Source of the DNA: Smittia aterrima
Lineage: Eukaryota; Arthropoda; Insecta; Diptera; Chironomidae
Direction of reading: 5' to 3'
Assembly (NCBI GenBank): GCA_033063855.1
Contig: CP093830.1
Span: 19,220,854-19,284,853, forward strand
Length of the DNA stretch: 64,000 nt
A program made the position numbers and the translations under genes. Below, one piece after another: positions 23,458 to 36,357 of the stretch. Every line of letters starts with the position of its first letter. Within the stretch, counting starts at the first letter, position 1. The notes under the pieces are model-generated. The model was given only the letters and a program-made list of their open reading frames with translations, ran no database searches and was not told the DNA's origin.

Positions 23458-26177
23458 TTAATCATCCCACGATGGGAAGCTCGTCTCGGCCACGAAGAGC
23501 GACGAGAATCCATCCTTCTTTGGGCTTGCTCTGTGATTTTGTGGTGGTCGTGGCTGCTGTCGAGTGGTCTGAGTAACGTACGTAGGCTGAGTGTTGTAGT
23601 TTATCGTCGGATTCTGTTCAGTGTATCCAGCATTGTAGTTATAAGAGTTGTTCCAATTGTTGGAACTTCCGTTTGCGGTCCATTCTTCTTCTGCCATTTT
23701 ATTCTGATATCCATGACGATCTTCCCAAACTGCTCGCTTTTCTGATTTCTTTTCGTTGAACTGAAAAGAGATTTAATTTAATTTTATTACTTTCATTGAG
23801 GTCACTCGTGCTCACCTTCTCTGGCGTAATATAACTCTTATCTACTGTCAATTCAATCTCCTCGACAGCATTCTCCAATGTACTGTTGGTGATTCCATAG
23901 TAGAAATACATGATTAAGCCCAACGACATCCAGAGAGTAAATCGAACGAGAGTCAAAATGCTTAGCTTGAATATCAAATAAATATTAACAGTAATCGCGA
24001 TGGTCGGAATGAAGGGAAGTCCGGGAGTTAGAAAAGCAAGCGCGTAACGATTCGATGGTTGTCGGGATATGCAGAGAAGAATGAACATTATAGAGAGAAT
24101 GAGAAAGATGAAAATCAAGCTGAAGAATGATCCGCTGAAGCCAATGGCAAGCATCAAGTCCATGCAGAAGATGCAAATGTACATTAATCCCACGAGCTTT
24201 GTGACGAACATTCCTAAAATTGGATTGGAGATTAAATTTGCTTTCGTACAGAAACTCAATTATGCTCTAATTACCGCTCTCTTCAGTTGCAGGGCCTGGG
24301 TTCGTCCAGGGGAAGAAACCAGGACAGAGATACGCGTATTCGTGAACTTTTCTACCTATAAATCCAAGTCCGGGTACGTCAATTCCCTGTGTCGCCTGCG
24401 GGGCTCCATGGACACTTCCATAAAATTTATTCTCATTCCGATCTGACACGAGGAACTGATCGTCACGTCCCAGATAAAGACCCTCGGGGCTATCATCGAC
24501 GAATGAATCATCCGAGTCAGGAGATGTTCTCGTCACTTTTCTAACTGTGATGACTGTTTTGGTCTTGCTATCTTCATGAGTTGGGATAGGAGTACTAGCT
24601 GGAACTGGGGTCCTAAGTTGAGCAGGTAAAAGGTCGATGAGCGATGTCGAATGAGGTTGATAGCGAAGAACGAGCACGCATGTTGACACGAGTGTGTAAG
24701 CCAACAATGTTCCGATTGACATCATCTCAACAAGAATTTCTAGTCTAACAAGGAGAGCAACGCAAGCTGCAGCAACTCCACTCACAATTGTTGCAATACC
24801 AGGGACGCCAGTTCGATCCCAAAGTTGAGACAGTTGCTTGAATATTAATCCGTCTGATGACATTGCATAAATTACCTTCAAAAGATTTTTGATAATTTAA
24901 ATTTTTGAATAAACAAATGAAAAACTTTTAATTACTCTTGGCATTGGAAACATCGAACCAAACATCGCGACTGAGAGTCCAGCTGTTGCTCCAATCGCAA
25001 CAATAGCTCGACACTTAGGAGCGCCAACGTAAGACCACATTTGAAGCAAAGCTGAGCCTGTATCGATGTGATCATAAGGAACCACCAATGTCAAGACCAA
25101 ACTGAAAAGGAAAAATAATGAAACATGAGTCTCACAAAAAATATTAAATGGATTTTCTATTTTTAACCTGCTGCTAACGTAAGCGATGAGAACAATTATC
25201 AACGATCCAACAATCGCCTTCGGTATACTTTTTTGTGGGTTGTGAGCTTCTTCTCCCGTCGTCGCTATGATATCAAAGCCGATAAACGCGTAGAAGCAAG
25301 TTGCGGCACCTGTGAAGACTCCACTCCAGCCGTAAGGCAAGAAGCCATCGTGTTCTGTCCAATTGCTTGTATCAACATAGAAAAATCCTGCGGTCATTAT
25401 AAACACCCACGTTGCTAGATTAACGGTGTTTAAGACGTTGTTGAATATGACGGATTTACTTGCGCCACATGCAAGGACACAGGTCATCAAGAGCGTGATT
25501 ATGAACGCAATGATATCAGGCGGTCGACCGAATACTGTTCCGAAAGTGTCATTGATGCTTCCGCTTATCGATCCGCCGGCTAACGAATCGAAACTCGCGC
25601 TTAGAGCGCAAGCACAAGCAGAAGTTCCGATTAAATACTCTAAAATCATGTTCCATCCGATGACGAATGCAACGAACTCGCCGACAGACACGTAGGAGTA
25701 CATGTAGGCGGATCCAGAGGTGTGAGGGACTCTGACACCAAACTCAGCATAACAAGCTCCTAAAAAAAAGCATTTTCATCTTCAATTATCGATGAAACTT
25801 GAGTGACAAAGAACCTGAGAAAATGCTCGCGACAGCTGCGATGATGAAGCTGAACACGACTCCTGGACCAGCGATGTTTCTAGCAACCATACCAGCAACG
25901 AGATACATTCCAGTGCCGCAGCATGAGCCAACGCCGAGAGACGTTAGATCCAAAGTTGTTAAGCATTTCTAAAAATTCATGAATCTTAAATGTCATCTCG
26001 GAACATGAATAAAATATTCACGCGCAGCATAAATTAACATAAAATATTTACCGTCAGTTTCGGTTTGGTGCTCCTTGGGTCGTCGCCTTGCAATTTCCGT
26101 AAATCTTTCGTGCGAATCAATTTGGAGAAAAGCGTGATTCCAGACCCACCGCCGGGTGTTGGGAGAGAGAACTTCAT
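23458..26177 (-). CDS. Cationic amino acid transporter (SLC7 CAT family)
   Basis: Seven exons in consistent phase: 26052-26177, 25815-25968, 25168-25759, 24936-25101, 24275-24875, 23816-24213, 23458-23760. They encode 779 aa. It belongs to the APC superfamily and moves arginine/lysine-type amino acids across the plasma membrane. Characteristic CAT sequence includes LTTLDLTSLGVGSCCGTGMY at the first helix, FGVRVPHTSGSAYMYSYV, and FYAFIGFDIIATTGEEAHNP, the family hallmark. About 14 hydrophobic helices are expected: most of the first seven exon-encoded kilobases of the hydrophobic core lie in exons 2-5, and the last four helices are in exon 6 (CAT_C). A long hydrophilic loop rich in Ser/Asp/Thr (TRTSPDSDDSFVDDSPEG) separates the two halves. 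The C-terminal 100 aa are Asn/Gln/Tyr/Pro-rich and cytosolic. Donors are loose (GTTCTT, GTTAAA, GTAATT), so exon ends rest mainly on phase and homology. Slimfast is a relative, but I cannot say which CAT paralogue this is. Confidence 0.9.
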
Positions 26178-27507
26178 TTTGAGTTTTGGATTTCGTTTGT
26201 TGCGACAAATGCGACTGCGAATAAATCAAATTATCAAAGTCAATTAAATTTGGATTATTTCACTTCATGAGACAGCGCGATATACAAAATATATTCCATG
26301 ATATAAATATCATTTGTATAACATAGTTCTGTGAGTTTATTGATGAGTTTCACTTGTGGATTAAGACGCGACGGCATCTATTGCATGATTAAATTATTTT
26401 CTTGGTGACAAGTGTCTTCTTGCGGTAATTGATTTTATTCAGAAAACGTCGAAGCACTTAACGCCATAATAGAGCGAACATTCGAACATGAGAGTATTCC
26501 ATTGAAGTGATAAAACACTCGATCAAAATCTCATTGTTGGCACTCATCCAGAAACCGCTCTGACTTGATGTTTGGGCGAGAAAAGGCTTTTAGTAGCAAT
26601 CAACAAGTACGTAAGCAACAATCTTCTCCTAACGCTGCGCATGTCGAAAAAACTATTTCAACCAAATATTGTTTTCTCACTAAAGTGAAATTTAAATTGA
26701 ATTGGTTAAAGTCAATATTTGTTTAGCATTAATTATTCGTCGCGATATTTTCAAATGTTTTCGAAATCGATTTATTTGATTTAAATGAGACAAACTCTCG
26801 AAGAGATTAACGACTTTCAATAGATGAATAGTTTTTCTCTCTTTAATTTAAAGTTTTAAAGCTTTTACGACACATTTTGAAATCCTTCAACTTCGATTAT
26901 CTGTTGGAGCTTTTAACTTTAAAGCTTTCACTCAAAGCTTTCAATGAAGCAAACTCTTCTCGATTGATTGAGATGATTCATCGAACTTTTCATCTTTTCC
27001 AAAAAAGAATCCACCTCCACACTTCATCACGGCTTTAATCAATGACTCACTTAATTAAATAGATCGTCTTGTAGTTTGCTTAGATGCGTTTAATGGGACG
27101 TTAAACTGTCTGGCGTTTTTAGTTTTCATCGTTTTTAAAAAGCGCCATTTTGGATGAACTGCAAAACTCGATTTAAAAGGAAAGGAAACTCTCGCACATC
27201 AGAGTTGTTGAAGTAATTTTTCTACACTGAAAATTTTATCAATTTCGCTTTCCAAATTTTCCTTTTCGATGCTTTTTCATTCCAAACTGGAACGATTCCA
27301 TTGGAAAAAGGATTTTCGTGCATCGGAATGTTCGTTAAGGAATTTTCTTTTATTTGGAAAAGATATTTGCAAGTTTTATTAGTTCTCGATAAAAAAAATG
27401 TTACAAAATATAAATTTTCGTTCATTACAAAGTTAAATTATTTCTTTGAGAGTTTCTATCATTTTGCAAAAACTATTTTTGATACTCTCAAGCTCAACTG
27501 AACTTGT
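26178..27507. other. Intergenic region between transporter and PHYHD1
   Basis: Holds the transporter's upstream region and the PHYHD1 3' UTR. No further gene, RNA or repeat recognised. Confidence 0.55.
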
Positions 27508-28832
27508 CTAACGTTCATAGAGAACTGGGAAAGGTTCGGATGGTTGAAGCCAGTTGTCTGGAGAATATTTGGTGCTGGAAGTTTCGATGCAGTGAAACGT
27601 GTAAGCATGACGAGACTTGCTCGACTTATTTGGTTCGCTCCGATGAACAACTTGGCTGTGAATTGCCACTAATGTTCCTGAGAAAAGTGAAAAAGATTGA
27701 AGTGTGAATTAATGATAATGAAAGTTAATTTACCTTTTGGTACAGGAACTGTCGTGAAGTTTGACATTTGATAAATTGGTTCTGGTCGATCGTAGATTAG
27801 AAAATCCTTTGCGTTCTTATCAGGATTTCTGATGTACCTTCGATGAATTCCATTATTGTGCGATGCTCTGATAAACTTCAAGCATCCATTTTCAAGTGTA
27901 GCGTCTTCAAGAGCAATCCAGAAACCAACTGCTGAAGAAGGGTCAGTGTGGAGGTACGAGCCATCTTGATGAGAAGTGACTTCACCGCCAACTCCTGGAT
28001 TCTTGAAGATGTACATGCTTTGAGCAACTGCTGGACGTTGGAATCCTAATTGCCAGCAAAGCTCACGAATTCTATTGTCGAAAGTATATTTTCTAAATGT
28101 TGGATGCTCCGTTGCTAAAGCGTGTCCAACTTTATTCAAAGCAAACTCTTGTTGAACGAGGAGCTCATTGTTCTTCCCTACAGCTCCAGCCTCGAAGAAA
28201 TAACAAACTTTGTCACCTGACTCGATGAAATATTTATCACGGTTTTGAGATGATTCGGGATCAGTCGAAGAGAAGATCTTCCTGTCTTCCTTTGGAGCCT
28301 GTGCGCACAAGGCTTTTCCAGCGTTAAGCATCTCATCAATCTCTTCATTGCTATAGAAGTTCTCAAACACGATATAGCCATCACGCTCAAACTAAAATAA
28401 ATGAGGAAAATTTAACACAAATCGATCGCATCGAGTGGCTATTTCACATAAAGAAGAAGAGAAGAAACATCATCTCACACATAATCTCGAAACAAAAATC
28501 TCTCTCCCTGCCCTGACCTTTCCTAAGTGTGTTCGTAGTTTTACTCATTGATAAAAATAAATGCGAACTCAAAGAACGTAAGAAATATTTTTTACCTGAT
28601 TTGTAAGAAGCATAAAAAAAAATATTTCGATAAAGAAATTCTTGTTAAGAGAAAGTGAAATTTGTGTGAGCGATAAAAACAGCAAAAATAAATGTTAATA
28701 AACACCTTACGATGATGTTTTCCTAACTAAATATAGATCTTCGTCACATTTTACCAGAAAATGGTCATAAGAGTGTTAGAGGGATATTTTAAAATGTTTC
28801 AAACTTACTCGATCGATAATTTCGTTTCTCAT
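27508..28832 (-). CDS. PHYHD1-type phytanoyl-CoA dioxygenase-domain protein
   Basis: Exons 28809-28832 (eight codons), 27734-28391 and 27508-27677 give 283 aa, against about 291 in human PHYHD1. It is a Fe(II)/2-oxoglutarate oxygenase with a double-stranded beta-helix. Ligands are His149 and Asp151 (SHQDGSYLHTDP) and distal His239 (VHRSEPNKSSKSRHAY). Arg/Ser around that motif would hold 2-oxoglutarate. It lacks the peroxisomal PTS2 extension of phytanoyl-CoA hydroxylase and has no signal peptide, so a cytosolic enzyme is likely; the physiological substrate of this family is not settled. The N-terminus FERDGYIVFENF matches the family's usual entry strand. The first exon ATG follows a purine-rich leader, and intron 1 is 417 nt. 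Confidence 0.92.
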
Positions 28833-30946
28833 CTTCAAAGTGGAACTGAAGTTATTTGAACTAATTCGATAACGATCAAAATGACTTTTGCCTTTTGAAT
28901 TGTCACTTACGATTGACTGAGTAGATTCGTTCTGATTCACTTCAGCTGAGAGCTTGAACTAAACGATTTTTCTTCGTTTTCGATCTTTTTTTTTTTTGTT
29001 TTTGTGTCGACAACGACGACGACAGAGAATAAAGTGAAAGAGAGAAAATGCTCAAATTTCGAGAATTAAATTTCTTCGGCTCTGATTAAGAAGATAAATT
29101 AATTGGATGTAAGCAGAAATAAGTGTAACGTAATTTAAGAGCAACATGCAATGAAGAGTTCATTACGGTAAATAAATAAATTTCAACACATTCACGTTCA
29201 CAACCACCTGACAGTTGCTTAGGCTTAAAAACTGAGTCACATTCGCTCTCGATCTGTTCTCTTTTCGAGTTATTATGCATTCATGTGAGCTCTTCATGCG
29301 ATTCGAGGCGCATGATTCAGACATTCCCTCCCACGCATTCCACGTCTCTCGAATAAGATTCAAGTGGAAATTCTTGTTTGATTATTTTTTAAATAAATAT
29401 AAATATTGGAATGATCATTGATCAGTCAGTAACGCTCGATCAACGCCATCTGTTTAGTAAAAGTTGACTTTTAAGGGTGGCGAGAGACAGTCCCAACACG
29501 AAAAAATATTTTATTCATTTCTCGTCGCTTACCGTGTGAACTTTAAAGTGATCTCATATCGTCATCTTTCCCTTCAAAAGATCTCTGCGCAGAAAAAAAA
29601 ACCTGCCGCAATCTACCAAACGATTTGTTTTCTAAGCGTTGCGATCTGAATTAATCTCTTCATCCTCTTAATTTTTCCCGCCATGAGATGATCACACACA
29701 TCAATAACACAATTCGAACAATAAAACGGAAAAAATCAATCTATCGGATCTGTTTGTGGATTTACCTTCCTTTTTCATTCTTTGAAGCAGCAAACTTCAA
29801 ACTTATCTATCTTCTTTCAAACACCGCAAACCGAATAAAATTATCATTTATTTCAACACCATTTGCTTGTTTTGGGTTAAACAGTTTTATAGCCACGGCG
29901 AATTTTCAGACGGATTACTATCACTTCGCCTCAACCACTCAATTATTTTAATGCAATGAAATGTTTACTTTGTTCGCTGCTTTTAGAAGCTTCTCTCCCC
30001 CAATCTCCTCCTTCAAGAAAAATCTTTATTTCGAAAATATTTTCGCGTATTTATCGCCGACAAAAAACAGGCGGAAGCAGTCAAACACTTTTTTATCGAA
30101 GCTTATATTAATTTATTTGGCAGACGTTACGGTTCTGTCGGCGTGGACTCTCTTTTTTCTAAGCCCGATCTTCTTTAAATGCAAGCCACCCAATTTGCTT
30201 GTTTATGCGCTTAAAATAAAAAATCAAAATCTGCTATTAATAATGATTTGAGTACTTTGTATGACAAACTCAAAGGTCGACAGCCATGAAGATTTAACAT
30301 CGAATTCGCTTAAAGTTCAGGGAAGTCAAAATAAAATACACAAACTAGTTCGAGTGTTGAGGTTTATTGTTGTTATCGTGATCAATCAATCAATGAAAAC
30401 AAATCTTCCCCTTCTTCCAATTAACAAACATAACAGTTTCCTTTCGATATCAAATGAACAAACATAACAGGAAAGATTCAACTTAGCGATTCAAAGTTAT
30501 TTTTATTTCACGCAAACTGCGGAGCCTCATCAATCAAGTTTTAAACATCATCACACAGATGCGACTCGACTGCAACCAAAAACAACAAAAAAAAAATCTG
30601 CAAAAAGCTTTAAAGACTTATACAACTTCATTGATCAATCAGCTGCCTTAAGCTTTGCTGCTGTTGAAAATAGACTGAACACAAGCTTCGCGAAACGAGC
30701 AACATCAAAAAGAAAAGCAACCGCAACATCTAAAAGAATTCGAATTGAACAGAGTTCAGTTTCTAGTCTCGTCTCGTCGTGATCGGATGTGGAAAAAGAG
30801 GCTGAGGCAGTCGTGAAAAATATTTTTTCATTTTATTTCAAAAGTTTTTAAAAGATTCAAAATTAGTTATCAGAGAGCTTTAGTGAATAAATAATCGAAC
30901 GTGAGATTAATCGTGAAGAAGAGCTTATTCAAAAATAAATGCAACG
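28833..30946. other. Intergenic region upstream of PHYHD1 and Skeletor
   Basis: A divergent promoter region serving PHYHD1 (minus) and Skeletor (plus), including the Skeletor 5' UTR. Several open frames (29688-29951, 29961-30251) look like AT-rich noise. Confidence 0.55.
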
Positions 30947-30968
30947 ATGGATACTCAATCATTGTTGA
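30939..30968 (+). other. Short upstream ORF overlapping the Skeletor start codon
   Basis: A nine-codon ORF plus stop begins at an ATG 8 nt before the Skeletor ATG, in a different frame, and ends inside the signal-peptide codons. It could reduce initiation at 30947. The ORF is seen in sequence; any effect is inference. Confidence 0.35.
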
Positions 30969-33900
30969 GAGTTGCATTTCTACTTTATGCTTCAGGCAAG
31001 TTGTTAAGTTGTTGGAATTCTTGTCGTGCCAGTAATCGCAATGCAAATGCCCTAAATCTCTAAATCATTTGAGATTGAGATAAATAGAACGCGTACGCAC
31101 GTAAAGCAATTAACACAATGACGTTGATCAAGATTAAGAGAGAAAATAAATTATTAGAAAATTACGTTGAAAATGAAATTTTGATTTGAAAACATGAAAG
31201 GCCTGGGCCGAGAGCTGCGTCTCTTGTACTGTTATTTTCAACTTTTGATTTTATTCCATTTCGAGATCTGGTTCGGTTTATGTAAGAGCGGAGAAGAAAA
31301 CAAATGAGCATCGAGTCGAGTGTGCAGTTTAAAGCCGATACGAAACAATAAAAACAGATTCAGTTAACAGTAAGCGCAAACAAGATTCTCACCTGAGAGA
31401 ATAAACCGTTTTAATTTGTTTAAAGTCTTTGCTAGACGCTTGGGAATCATTAAGAGCGTCTAAGTAGTTAAGTCGTTTGAGTCACTTCTCCTTCAACACG
31501 CTGTGAACGTCAGCTATTAACCTGATATCATCTGTTCTTCAACATACTTAGTCCAAGAGCTGCAATGATTTAATCGTCGCTCTTCTCGCATTGATTGTTT
31601 GATGATCAAAGCAAAGCAAAGATATTTGGTTCAAACAGCATTGAAGATTTTTTTTTCTTCTACTCCATTCGTAATGAATAGTTAAATTTAGTATTGAAGG
31701 TTACTCATCTTGCAAATTTATTCAATCCGATCGTCCGTCCTTTCCATCACAGAGAAGAGAAGAAAAAAACAACTTTTACTTTTTATAAAAAAAAAAGCTG
31801 AGCTGCACGGCAAAGTGATTTGCGCCGCTAAGTATTTTGTTAACTTGAGAAGAACGCAAGCACAAGCCTCGACTGACGAGTTTGTTTCTTAGATTGTTGA
31901 AGAATGGGGAAAGAAAGATAAATTATAAAAATGATTGAGCGTAACCAAGGCTAATGGCGTTAATTAGACAAATGAAATAAATTGCTTTGAGCTTCGAACG
32001 GAAATCTCGAGATTTGTTCAAGGAAAATTCTAAATTTCAACTTCAACTCTTACAGTGCTGGTCTGTGCTGGTCAAAAATATTACGGAACGCACATCAGTC
32101 GCTTATCTGAGCATCATCACGCTGTCTCTGGCGATGTCTTCGCTGTAGATTCAAGAACATTGTTCATCAAAGGCTTCAATTACGATGGCGAAGGTCCCGC
32201 TGCTTATTTCTACGTTGGAAACACGAAAGCTCCGAACAATCAAGGAGCTTTCCGTATCCGAGATGAGAAGGGAAGTGCTGGAGTTCTCTCTAAATACAGA
32301 AACAAAGATATTACGTTGACATTGCCAGAAGGGAAGACACTTCGAGACATCAAATGGTTCTCGGTTTGGTGTGATGACTTCTCAGTTGATTTTGGTAGCG
32401 TTACGATTCCAAAAAACTTAGAATTCCCCCGACCGCAAAAGATCGGGGGGTTGAAAGGAATTCACGCCGTGCAATCCGATAGTATCGTCATCGTCGATGC
32501 TCAAACTCTCCTCATTCCAAACTTCAGTTACGACGGAGTTGCACCAGGTAAGCTTCTTAAACGAAGATCTCCGGGAGATTAAAGAAATAATTTTAAAATT
32601 TTATTCAGATGCCAAATTTTGGGTTGGACGTGGGGCGAAGCCTTCACCGGCTGGCGTCAGAATTTCCGATGAGAATGGCAAGGAGTCACCATTGAAACGT
32701 TATGACAGAAAGACGATCGTTCTGACACTTCCCGGGGAACTCACTGTCTTCGATGTTGGACATTTTGGAGTTTGGTGTGAAGGTAAAAGTTTAAAATTAA
32801 AACTCAAAGTCATTTTCTAAAAAAAATTCTTCTCAACAGCTTTCACGGTCGACTTTGGACACGTCAAGATTCCTGAGAGAGTTAACGTTCCACCTTCTTT
32901 GAAGATGCTCGGAATTAGTCCACAGGTAGATCAATTCAAAAGACGTTCGAACAATAAAAAAGTCAATCGACGTCGCCCAAATTTCGTTAGAAGATTGTAA
33001 ATAAACTAAATCCAATCAAAATAACTCCCCACGACTCTTTTCTAAGCATGACAAACTAAAGAGCTTTATTCTAATTTCAGTCAAAGCTGAACTGTGAAGT
33101 TTTGCACGATGAGTTGGCTTTTGAAGTTCGCTGGGCGGTCGCAGGCGAAAGTGTTGTGATCCAGTTGGTTTCCAAACTTGGTGAGAGCTTTTGCAATAAT
33201 CCGATCAAAAAATTCGAAACTGGTTTTTTCGAATTCATCGCAGCGAATGCTCTTGCACATTGCTATCATCTTTTGAATAAATTTCTTTTCATTGACACTT
33301 GCACAACTTGATTAATTAATTTTTTCTAATAATTTTTTTATTCAATCTTTTTTTGTTGTCGTGATTTAGATGACAACGAGTACATGTCGTTTGGTGTGTC
33401 GAGCGATGCAGATAAAAGTTTGATGATTGGTGGAGATGTTGTCGTTGCATGGGTTAATCGATTGACTGGCAAAGGTTACGCTCAAGATTATTTCTTGGAA
33501 GCAAAGTCGCAATGTTCTGGAAATCATGGTTCATGTCCTGACACGAGATTGAAAGACAACTCGAACTCAATTCGACTGCTAAACGCTGCCATTGTCAACG
33601 ATTATTCGATCGTAACTTATCAGCGACCACTGAAACCTGCTGATAGCTTCGATCGACAAATATACGTTAATCGTAGTCAAGCAAGTATGTTAAATTCCAC
33701 TGTCACGGTCAGATGACTGTCGAAGGCTCGAACGCTTTGTTATTCAATCGTTTTGCACTTGAGTTGCAAACCATGAAACATTTTTTTTTCACTGCAAACT
33801 TTTCTTTTTCTTTCAGTTATTTGGGCCATCGGTCCACTGAATCAACGCTTCGAAGTCTCTTATCATTCGCAATTCCTGAAGAAGGACAAGTTTATTGATT

Positions 33901-36357
33901 TTGGACGCCAGCCATTCTGGAATTGTCCGATACCTGAGAATGAAGGCAAACCTCTGCTCACTGATGTCGACAACGGTAATTATCGACCCCAAACGCAACC
34001 TTTGAACCAGCCTAACATCAATCGAGCTGACTCGGTAAAGCCTCCGGTAAAAACAACTCAAAGGCCGGTGCCAACGCCAAAGCCAGTTGCGAAACGAGAT
34101 GCTTGGGAGATTCCTCCAATTCAATGCAATGGTGAGTTGAGTTGATGTTAAAAGAATAAAAAAAATTGTTTAATTTTAATTTCTAATAATAGAACCAGAC
34201 GATGGAGTTTTTTATGCTCAAATGGGACCAACGGGAGGCAAACATGGCTATCCAGCAATCACAGGTTTGATTCATCTTTCGCTTCTTTGAAACGATTTAA
34301 ACATTTTCGATTGACAGGTCATGTCGGTTGGGGAATCTCTTGGTACATCAACGGATTGTTGATCCCAGAGATCAATGTCGTTAGGAACAAAACTTACACG
34401 TTCGTCGTTGAAGGTGGAAATGATGAGAATGTTCCAGCGAAGTATCATCCGTTCTACATCACAAATGATCCCGTTGGAGGCTTTGAACATAAAATTCCTG
34501 AAGATAAAGATGTGAGAGTTAATGACAAATTAATTCAAATGAGATTTTAATTAAAATATTTTTCAGAAAATTAAAATCTACGCGGGAGTCCAACGTTCTC
34601 GTGATGGAAAAGTGAAACCAACTGGAATTGGTCGAATCTGTAATTGGACACCTGATCAAAGTGGACCTGGAGCTGATGAATTCCCAAGCTTCGGAGCATA
34701 CCAACGAAGTCTTTCACTGAAATGTGATGAAGGAGAACCAGGAATCATAACTTGGACGCCTGACTCAAACACTCCAGACACAGTTTACTATCAATGCTTT
34801 ACTCATCGCTATTTGGGATGGAAAATCAATGTTCTTGATTCGTGTGACTTGCAAGGTCAAGGAAGCGAACGTGATGAAGTATACGCAGATGCCGAAGCAG
34901 AGGCTTCCATCAATCATGAGTCGAAACTTTTGCCGAGCGAAAATTTTCTTCAACATCACGAAAAAGATTTAATTAAACATCACAACATGAACGGCGGAGC
35001 ATCGAAGGTTACTGCTGACCTTCAAAAGAGCGGAGAGTTTAACAAACTTATTGTTGATGGAATCAAAGCTGCCGAGGCGCTTGAAGAAACCTTGAGAACT
35101 AATGTTACTCAAGAGGTAGCGCCAGAGAATGATAATCAAGAGAATGACAAAGAGCTTCTCGATGCAATTGCGAAAATCCCTCAAGCCAATCGTCCGAATC
35201 ATCCAAACCATCCAAATCAGAGACCACAGCAAGGTCCACCGAGACGACCTCAGTTTCCTCCTCCTGGACTCCCAGTTTACTTGAGACCGCCACAAAGTGG
35301 TGGCTATCCATATCACTCAAACATGAGACTTCCTCCTCGTCGCCCTATCGCCCTCGAACGAAGGCCAGTAAGTCGTAAACCTGTCAATCCTTATTTGTTG
35401 CCTCAGCAATCAATCATGGTCAACAGTTATAAACGTCCGCCACCTCAACAACAACAAATTCATCCTGGAAATGTCCGAAATGCAATTAAACCAAACTTTC
35501 CTCCCAAGCACGTGACTCCAGTTCTTCTACTTGGACAACCAACTGAGATCAAATCGCCTTACAAGAAATCGTCGAATGACGTTATTAGGAAGCCTCCACC
35601 GAAGGCTCCAGGAAATATTTTGCCTCCTTTTAAACTCAAGCCAAGCGACTCTCCTCGACCATACAAAACAAATGTCAAGAAAATCGAGAAATTGCCACCG
35701 CGATCTCCTTTCAAAGATCCATTTGACATCAAGAACGAACCGATTTCACTTCGTGAAGCAGCGAACACTGGATTCAAACCTGATACTGTGATTGTCGAGA
35801 GCGGTTTCCGACCAATATTTCGACGGGAAGATGTAATTCATCGCGAGGATGAATCAGAGGAAGAAAGTGATGATCGTCAAGTTGATTCGAGCAAGCAAAC
35901 TATTTCTAGACGAAGCGACGACTTCGATGAATCAGAAGAAACTTATTCACAATCAACTAGCGCATTCTTTGAACCAATGTTCATTCCATCGCCACTTGAC
36001 AGCGCTGCACTTCCACTCGTTAAAGAATCAAGCCAAGAAGATCAAATGCTCGCGGAAGCCAGTGAACGGCAGGACTTCTTCTACCTGCCACCAAGCGATT
36101 CGAAGCGTTCGGCCGTCAGCTACGATGGTAAAGCAATTCTCGACACATCATTACTCAATGATCCGCTCCCTTCACAAAACGACTTGAGGTCATTGTCATC
36201 GAAAACGAAGCAATTTATCAAAGATACTCCGCAGTTCGCCCCTTTCAAAGGCGAAATTCCCAGCGACCTCATGCTGCAGCTGTCAGCGAGCCGTGTTGAG
36301 GCGCCAATCTCAACGAAGCTTTCCGCAGTGAAGACAATCGACGGTTCGATACTTTAA
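30947..36357 (+). CDS. Skeletor: Skeletor (DM13-DM13-DOMON extracellular/cuticle and spindle-matrix protein)
   Basis: Exons: 30947-30995, 32056-32547, 32609-32782, 32840-32925, 33081-33180, 33370-33684, 33817-34132 (see below), 34193-34264, 34318-34511, 34567-36357. A signal peptide (MDTQSLLRVAFLLYASVLVCAG) is followed by two DM13 domains (GTHISRLSEHHHAVSGDVFA..., then GIHAVQSDSIVIVDAQTLLI...). A DOMON domain follows (SKLNCEVLHDELAFEVRWAV to VWAIGPLNQ-like WAIGPLNQRFE). Next come a proline-rich linker, a cupredoxin-like segment (GHVGWGISWYINGLLIPEIN) and a roughly 480-aa disordered Pro/Ser-rich tail. Drosophila Skeletor is reported in the spindle matrix, and relatives such as Knickkopf organise cuticle chitin. 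Intron 1 uses a GC donor (CAG|GCAAGT). The exon 33817-34132 does not keep frame: either a 112-nt intron (33976-34087, weak acceptor) gives 1,158 aa, or one extra base in a run of four A at about 34079-34082 hides a 1,195-aa protein. AATAAA is at 36513. Confidence 0.9.
30996..32055 (+). other. Skeletor intron 1 (GC-AG)
   Basis: 1,060-nt intron with donor CAG|GCAAGT and acceptor CTTACAG. The only in-frame junction found uses the GC donor; the nearest GT (GCAA|GTTGTT) would destroy the DM13 frame. No nested gene seen. Confidence 0.7.

Noticed and set aside
29688..30251. Two consecutive plus-strand open frames between PHYHD1 and Skeletor
   Set aside because: Low-complexity hydrophobic translations lacking splice or start signals; this is a promoter interval.
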